Positions 59,901 to 64,000 of a stretch of 64,000 bases of DNA are shown here, piece by piece (within the stretch, counting starts at the first letter, position 1; each line of letters begins with the position of its first letter). A model generated the notes under the pieces. The model saw nothing but the letters and a program-made list of their open reading frames with translations, did no database searches and was not told the DNA's origin. The DNA lies in contig OY727103.1 in the NCBI GenBank assembly GCA_963402885.1, positions 9,140,085 to 9,204,084 of the forward strand, given 5' to 3'. A program made the position numbers and the translations under genes. This DNA is from Antedon bifida (Eukaryota; Echinodermata; Crinoidea; Comatulida; Antedonidae).

Positions 59901-62900
59901 TTACATTATTTTTTGTAAACCATTTGGAATACAGTGGGTTGATGACATTCTTTGGTACTTTTGTTTGTATATAATAATAAATGCCAAAAATAATTGAGGT
60001 GAAAAGATCAACAAATTAAAAAACGTCTTAAAAGCTTGGGAAAATAGAAATGTAAGTTTTTAGGTAAGTCATGGAAATAAAAACTTTCCAAGCTTAGGCT
60101 AGTTTACACTACTGCTAGTATTATTAGATGTGCCCTCACATATTATAGATACAATGTATAGTATTATTTGTAATAGAAACGAGAACAAATAATAATTATT
60201 ATAATAATAAGTAAGTACTGTTTGTTTCAAGAAATGAAAAACGGGGAAATAAAATTAACATGAATTATTGTAATAAAATGATATTACCACCCCCTATCAT
60301 GTCATGTTCAGAAACTTGAATGGGATTTACATTTTCGACTACCCAGGATACTTAAAAAGTAACCTATGTAATAGAAAAGTAGTAGCAGACAAGTAAAATA
60401 GAGGTGCTGTTTATTGTCTCTATACATAATAGGCCTACTGGACGATATAGTCTTCAACAGGAGCAGCTACACTATATTTAATTTGAAGAGCGGGATTGGA
60501 TGGCAGAGGAATTTTGTCGTCTCTCGATTTATGTTAATCAGTGATTTTGCCCAAAAATAGGAAAATTAGAAGCAATGTGTCTTTTATTTGCTTAAAAATA
60601 TAAGAGGTTAATATGATTCACAACAACACAACACAACATATTCCCAACAGTCCACGCAACATTTGTTTTGTAGAAATCGTATAGATTTTACATATTTTAT
60701 ATGACTGAGAAAATTTACAAATATTATTTTTTCCTGTGTGTATAACTATTGTATAGTAATTAATTGTAATATCTGTATTGTATATCGTGGGCCTAGAGTC
60801 AGAACTGTCTATGTCCAAAACTGACGTTTTGAGAAAAAGAGGTTTCAAAGTTTGATTATGTCTTACAAATCAAAAAATCTAGGCTAAACAATAATACTCA
60901 AGAATTATGTTACTAATACTCAGTCAAAGTTGATGTTTGGGCCTCATACTTGTTCTTCCCTTGGGTGGGCCAAAAATGGCCAAAAATCATCAAAAAATGG
61001 ACATAACCAGTTCTGGTCGAAAAAAAAAATAACACAATGGACATAGTCAGTCAGACATAGTACTATTTTGGTTCATTTAAATAACAAAAATTCACCAAAG
61101 AAGTGAGAAACAACTTGAAAATGATAATTCGGAAGAGACAGCATGGACATCACCGCTGCATAAAGGAATCCAATGGAAAAGATATGTCTATGTCCCACAA
61201 AAATTTAAAAAAATCATGCCAGAACTGACCATGTCCCAACATAGACAGTTCTGGCATAAATCAAAATCATATATATGGACATAGACTTAATTTACTTTGT
61301 CTAACGCCCCCTATTTTGAAGGGAGTGGACCTAGTCACTTCTGGCAGAGAAAGTATATCCAAGAACATAACTAATAGAGGGTCTAACTCATTTTTGCTCA
61401 AATTGGACATTGACAGGTTTGGCACTAAGCCCACGATATTGGATTTGAATATTATTTTATAGTACTATTATTTCAATTATCTAACTGCTTACAAATGTTT
61501 AGTGACAGATTAGCTCTCACGGACACAATATCTGAGTGACAAAGTTGTAACAGCTATATACTCTTTTGCTAAAAGAACAAACATCTTAGTTTTTGAAAAT
61601 GAAATACAGGGGAATGATACCTGTATTTTGTTTAAACTCTCAATGAAATAATATAGCAGCTCTTTAAAAGATTAAATGTAAACCGATAACGTCAATGATA
61701 CGTGATGTATAACTGAAACACTTCTGCTAGGCGCCTGTCATTAGATTCCTAATTTTTCAAAGGAGTTAAGTTCATTATGTAGTGTGTTGTTGATGTATTT
61801 ATCAATGGTAATGACGAATAAAGATAATAAAAATATTGAGATTTAATTCAGATGAAGTAATTAAATTCACGAAGGAACATAAACAGAAAAAACTTACGTT
61901 TAGAAAAATATCGCTTGATATGAGCTGTATTCATAGACGTATCGGTTCCACATGGAACTGCATCTTTTTTCAAACATTTTTTAAGGTAAACTAAGTGATG
62001 TTCCTTTGGATTACATGCATCGCATACCACACGTAGCTTGTAACCACTACCTTCGTATATGTTGCATACAGTTTTTAGTTGGTCCCTCAAGTAACTTAGT
62101 ACCTGAACACATAGAAGTGGTGTAGAATATTACATTTAATTTACATTTACATTACATTTTGTTTAGAAGTTTTAATATCATGCATAATAATGATTACCTC
62201 CATGCAAACACTCGGTTTCAGTTGTCGTTTCTTTGGTTTGGCGCCACCAACTTTTGTGTTGTAACTCTGTTCTGTCCTACGATATATTTGAAGCTAATAA
62301 GTAATACAAAAAAGTAAATGTTTGTTGATGAATCCTTTCATTCTTTATTAAAGATGTGTAAACATCATTTGATAATTTGGTATGTTAAGTTGGTAGGTAT
62401 AGGTGCGTAGTGCAATATGCATTATGCCATGATATACCATAAGTAATATATAATATAGATTCTAATTGAGCTAGTATTTATGTATATGCTACAACAATGT
62501 TAATATATTCAACTATTATTGTTTTACCTTAATTGCGTGTGGTTTTTCATTATCACGCTTAATGTCTACGGCACCTAAACTGATTTTGTGATCTTTAAAT
62601 TCAAAATCACTACGATTCCGGAACACATGTGAATCATCACTATCTGTTCCCGTCATTAATTCAAGAAATGCAACAACTAAAGTGTGATACACAGCCTCAG
62701 GAAGAAAGTCTGTTGGAGTCAGATAAATTGATACCATCTGTGTGTCATCTTTTGTCACTTCTAGACTAGTATTTGTATAAACTTTCATCCGACATGGAAC
62801 CAAGAATTCACGGTTACCTTCTTGTACCTGTTATTATAAACATTGGTGATTACACAATAATGATGAGAGAGAATAATATCTTATAATTATCAATTGATGC

Positions 62901-63418
62901 ACATAATACTTACACTCTTCTTCTCATAGAGCAACCGAAACACCCTCATCACTTCAATAAAAATGTCGAAGTGATCTCGGTTTTGAGTTGTCCATAAATA
63001 ACGTAGTAACTTTTCCTCAAGAATACCTTCTTTGTCAAGTCTTTTCCATAGTGTCTTCATTTCCTCCTATGCACAAATAAGTAAGGAAGTAAGTATACAC
63101 AATAATTACTACAAATCATTTCACAATTTAAGACTCCAGTTGTCAACACAATATAATTTACACTTTATCTATTTTGTTTTCTCATTCTAATACTATGATA
63201 ATTATTATGATTTGTCTACTTACATCTTCAATATGTGGTGGAAATACTGTGATCACAGTTGTCAACATCTGGATCATCGTGTGGAGATTAGTTATTACTG
63301 TGTTCTTTAATTTCTCGTCTTTATTGGAATACATAATCTTTCCAATGTCATTCATATACCTTATGGCAACGATGATCGCTTCTTCGGCAATTCCACATTC
63401 ATTGCAAATTCGAGAAGC
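56455..63418 (-). CDS. Gene B: Roc-COR protein C-terminal half with octapeptide repeats and tandem death-effector-like domains
   Basis: Eight exons whose GT-AG junctions all match in phase: 63224-63418, 62914-63066, 62528-62827, 62198-62266, 61898-62102, 59132-59188, 58237-58647 and 56455-56984 (stop TAG at 56455-56457). About 640 residues are visible. The first five exons form a COR domain (AIRYMNDIGKIMY, LWKRLDKEGIL, EFLVPCRMK, FLPEAVYHTLVVAF, VCMEVLSYLRDQL). Next come a short linker, an exon of 8-residue VPEVAPVH repeats, and a last exon with two helical domains that look like death-effector domains. The Roc GTPase would be encoded right of the window. COR domains dimerise Roc GTPases; the repeat is likely an extended linker and the C-terminus a death-fold interaction platform. 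Probable paralogue of gene A, on the same strand. Confidence 0.87.
56985..58236. other. Gene B intron
   Basis: AT-rich, no features recognised beyond splice sites. Confidence 0.6.
58237..58647 (-). CDS. Gene B octapeptide-repeat exon
   Basis: 411 bases, phase 1 to phase 1. After an acidic start (ESESEANQENQ) come about 14 copies of VPEVxPVH, encoded by a 24-bp tandem repeat that keeps the frame. Several copies are identical at DNA level, so repeat number is likely variable between individuals. No known domain; probably a stiff or extended spacer between COR and the death-fold domains. Confidence 0.87.
59132..59188 (-). CDS. Gene B exon 6 (short linker)
   Basis: 57 bases, acceptor ATTACTTTTAG, donor GTAAAT, phase 1 on both sides. 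Encodes NYDKNKGTPLSRQSHPSE. Supported by exact phase agreement with both neighbours. Confidence 0.7.
59189..60784. other. Gene B intron, no further features
   Basis: No exon bridging is needed here because the phases of the flanking exons already agree. No repeats recognised. Confidence 0.55.
60785..61436. mobile_element. TA-flanked non-autonomous element in gene B intron
   Basis: TCGTGGGCCTAGAG at the left and the near-complement ending GCCCACGA at the right, with TA on both sides. The interior repeats CATAGnCAGTTCTGGC-type words in both orientations. 652 bp, non-coding. Confidence 0.7.
61898..62102 (-). CDS. Gene B exon 5
   Basis: 205 bases, acceptor GTGTTCAG, donor GTAAGT. VLSYLRDQLKTVCNIY followed by RVVCDACNPKEHHLVYLKKC and VPCGTDT. 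Related Cys/His segments close the COR region in invertebrate ROCO proteins. Confidence 0.88.
62198..62266 (-). CDS. Gene B exon 4
   Basis: 23 codons with the acceptor placed at GAACAG, chosen because the more upstream TCGTAG would break phase with both neighbours. Encodes a Lys-rich stretch ending KPSVCME, which runs into the next exon. Confidence 0.75.
62528..62827 (-). CDS. Gene B COR exon 3
   Basis: 100 codons, acceptor ATAACAG, donor GTAAAA. Encodes EFLVPCRMKVY and then TDFLPEAVYHTLVVAFLELM, the COR dimerisation part. Confidence 0.9.
62914..63066 (-). CDS. Gene B COR exon 2
   Basis: 51 codons, acceptor GTGCATAG, donor GTAAGT. LWKRLDKEGILEEKLLRYLW then FIEVMRVFRLLY is the winged-helix-like middle of COR. 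Confidence 0.9.
63224..63418 (-). CDS. Gene B COR exon 1
   Basis: 65 codons, acceptor TTTATTAG, donor GTAAGT. Encodes AIRYMNDIGKIMYSNKDEKL followed by KNTVITNLHTMIQML, the usual start of a COR domain. Confidence 0.9.
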
Positions 63419-64000
63419 CTAATAAAAATGTACATTTTAGTAAAACGATTTTTTTACCAATATATTGAAGAATAAGTAAATATAAACATTGTGATAACAA
63501 ACTACAATTGTATTCATTATAAATGTAATTAGGTCTACACTTCTAATTACTACAATGCATAGTGTGCTATTAAATGTTATAATGCAAATAGGGGAAAAAT
63601 AAAAAAAAATTAAACAATTAGTGATATTATAATAATAACCACAAGGCTTATTTAACATTAGATTAGATTATATTTATTTAAACATTAGTTAGTTAATTAG
63701 TTTATAGTTTTTGATACGGCTCATATTGTATCAATTTCTGTATTTGAATGTATAATGATTCGTTGATATTTGGTTGTCACGTGTAAGTTGGTTAAGGTAA
63801 CAGCATTGTGTTTTGATGTATTATTTGTATATTTTTAGTTTTTTTCGCAAAAACAATGGATAGTTTATTGTGTTAATAGGATGGCGTAAATGTTTTACTT
63901 TAATACAATTATTGTCTGGTATATTAAAGCTCGGGAGCTAACGAAGTACAATGAAGAAATAACTACAAGGTAGACTAAAGAAGTAGACGTAATGTAGGTT
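63419..64000. other. Gene B intron continuing past the window
   Basis: The next upstream exon, expected to end in phase 0 and encode the end of the Roc domain, is not visible in this stretch. Confidence 0.5.

Noticed and set aside
5123..63418. Gene A and gene B as one gene
   Set aside because: Gene B ends with a stop after its death-fold exon and lies upstream of gene A on the minus strand, so the domain order would be wrong.

Overview
This is eukaryotic DNA: AT-rich, intron-rich and dominated by transposable elements. Strings of TAGGCCTA-type words, Roc-COR GTPases with death-fold domains, Bel/Pao, Penelope-like, Helitron and RAG1-related elements all point to a marine invertebrate deuterostome, most likely an echinoderm. 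That assignment is inference; no host marker gene pins the species. Host genes: two incomplete genes of the Roc-COR (ROCO) GTPase family lie on the minus strand, one near each end. Gene A (about 5.1-21.5 kb) is read from 11 exons, ten of them at phase-compatible splice sites; the first is weaker. It gives a short N-terminus, one transmembrane helix with a basic stop-transfer tail, and a Roc domain with P-loop, switch I, switch II and the start of the G4 motif. An acidic Asn/Asp-rich insertion of about 160 residues separates switch I from switch II. Its COR part would lie left of the window. Gene B (56.4-63.4 kb) enters from the right already in its COR domain and continues through a VPEVAPVH-type octapeptide repeat to a last exon with two death-effector-like domains. 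The two look like neighbouring paralogues of a membrane or cytosolic GTPase-to-death-fold signalling family. Layout: 0-0.9 kb trinucleotide repeat; 1-5 kb TTAA MITE, 53-bp satellite and a foldback element carrying a truncated Penelope-like element with a hammerhead ribozyme; 5-16.6 kb gene A exons with piggyBac-like, Helitron, SINE and Harbinger-like insertions in the introns; 17-26.7 kb MITEs, tandem repeats, the possible gene A start and two exons of a transposon-type gene; 27-30.4 kb a LINE broken by a Helitron and by an opposite-strand LINE; 30.8-39.3 kb a complete-length but mutated Bel/Pao element with both LTRs and target duplication; 40.8-47.4 kb a three-level nest (TIR element, then LINE, then RAG1-related transposon); 48.3-52.2 kb a decayed Ty3/gypsy element followed by a 12-copy 44-bp minisatellite; 52.7-56.3 kb non-coding with a TTAA MITE and an 88-bp minisatellite; 56.4-64 kb gene B. 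The standout is the 3.4-kb transposon at 42648-46012. It encodes a RAG1-like N-terminal zinc/RING region joined by internal deletion to a RAG1/Transib/Chapaev-like terminal acidic motif. Its two ends read CACGGTG-12 bp-ACAAAAAGT and CACGCTG-22 bp-ACAAAAAGT, a layout strikingly like the 12/23 recombination signal sequences of V(D)J recombination. All readings are by eye; no database search or alignment was run.
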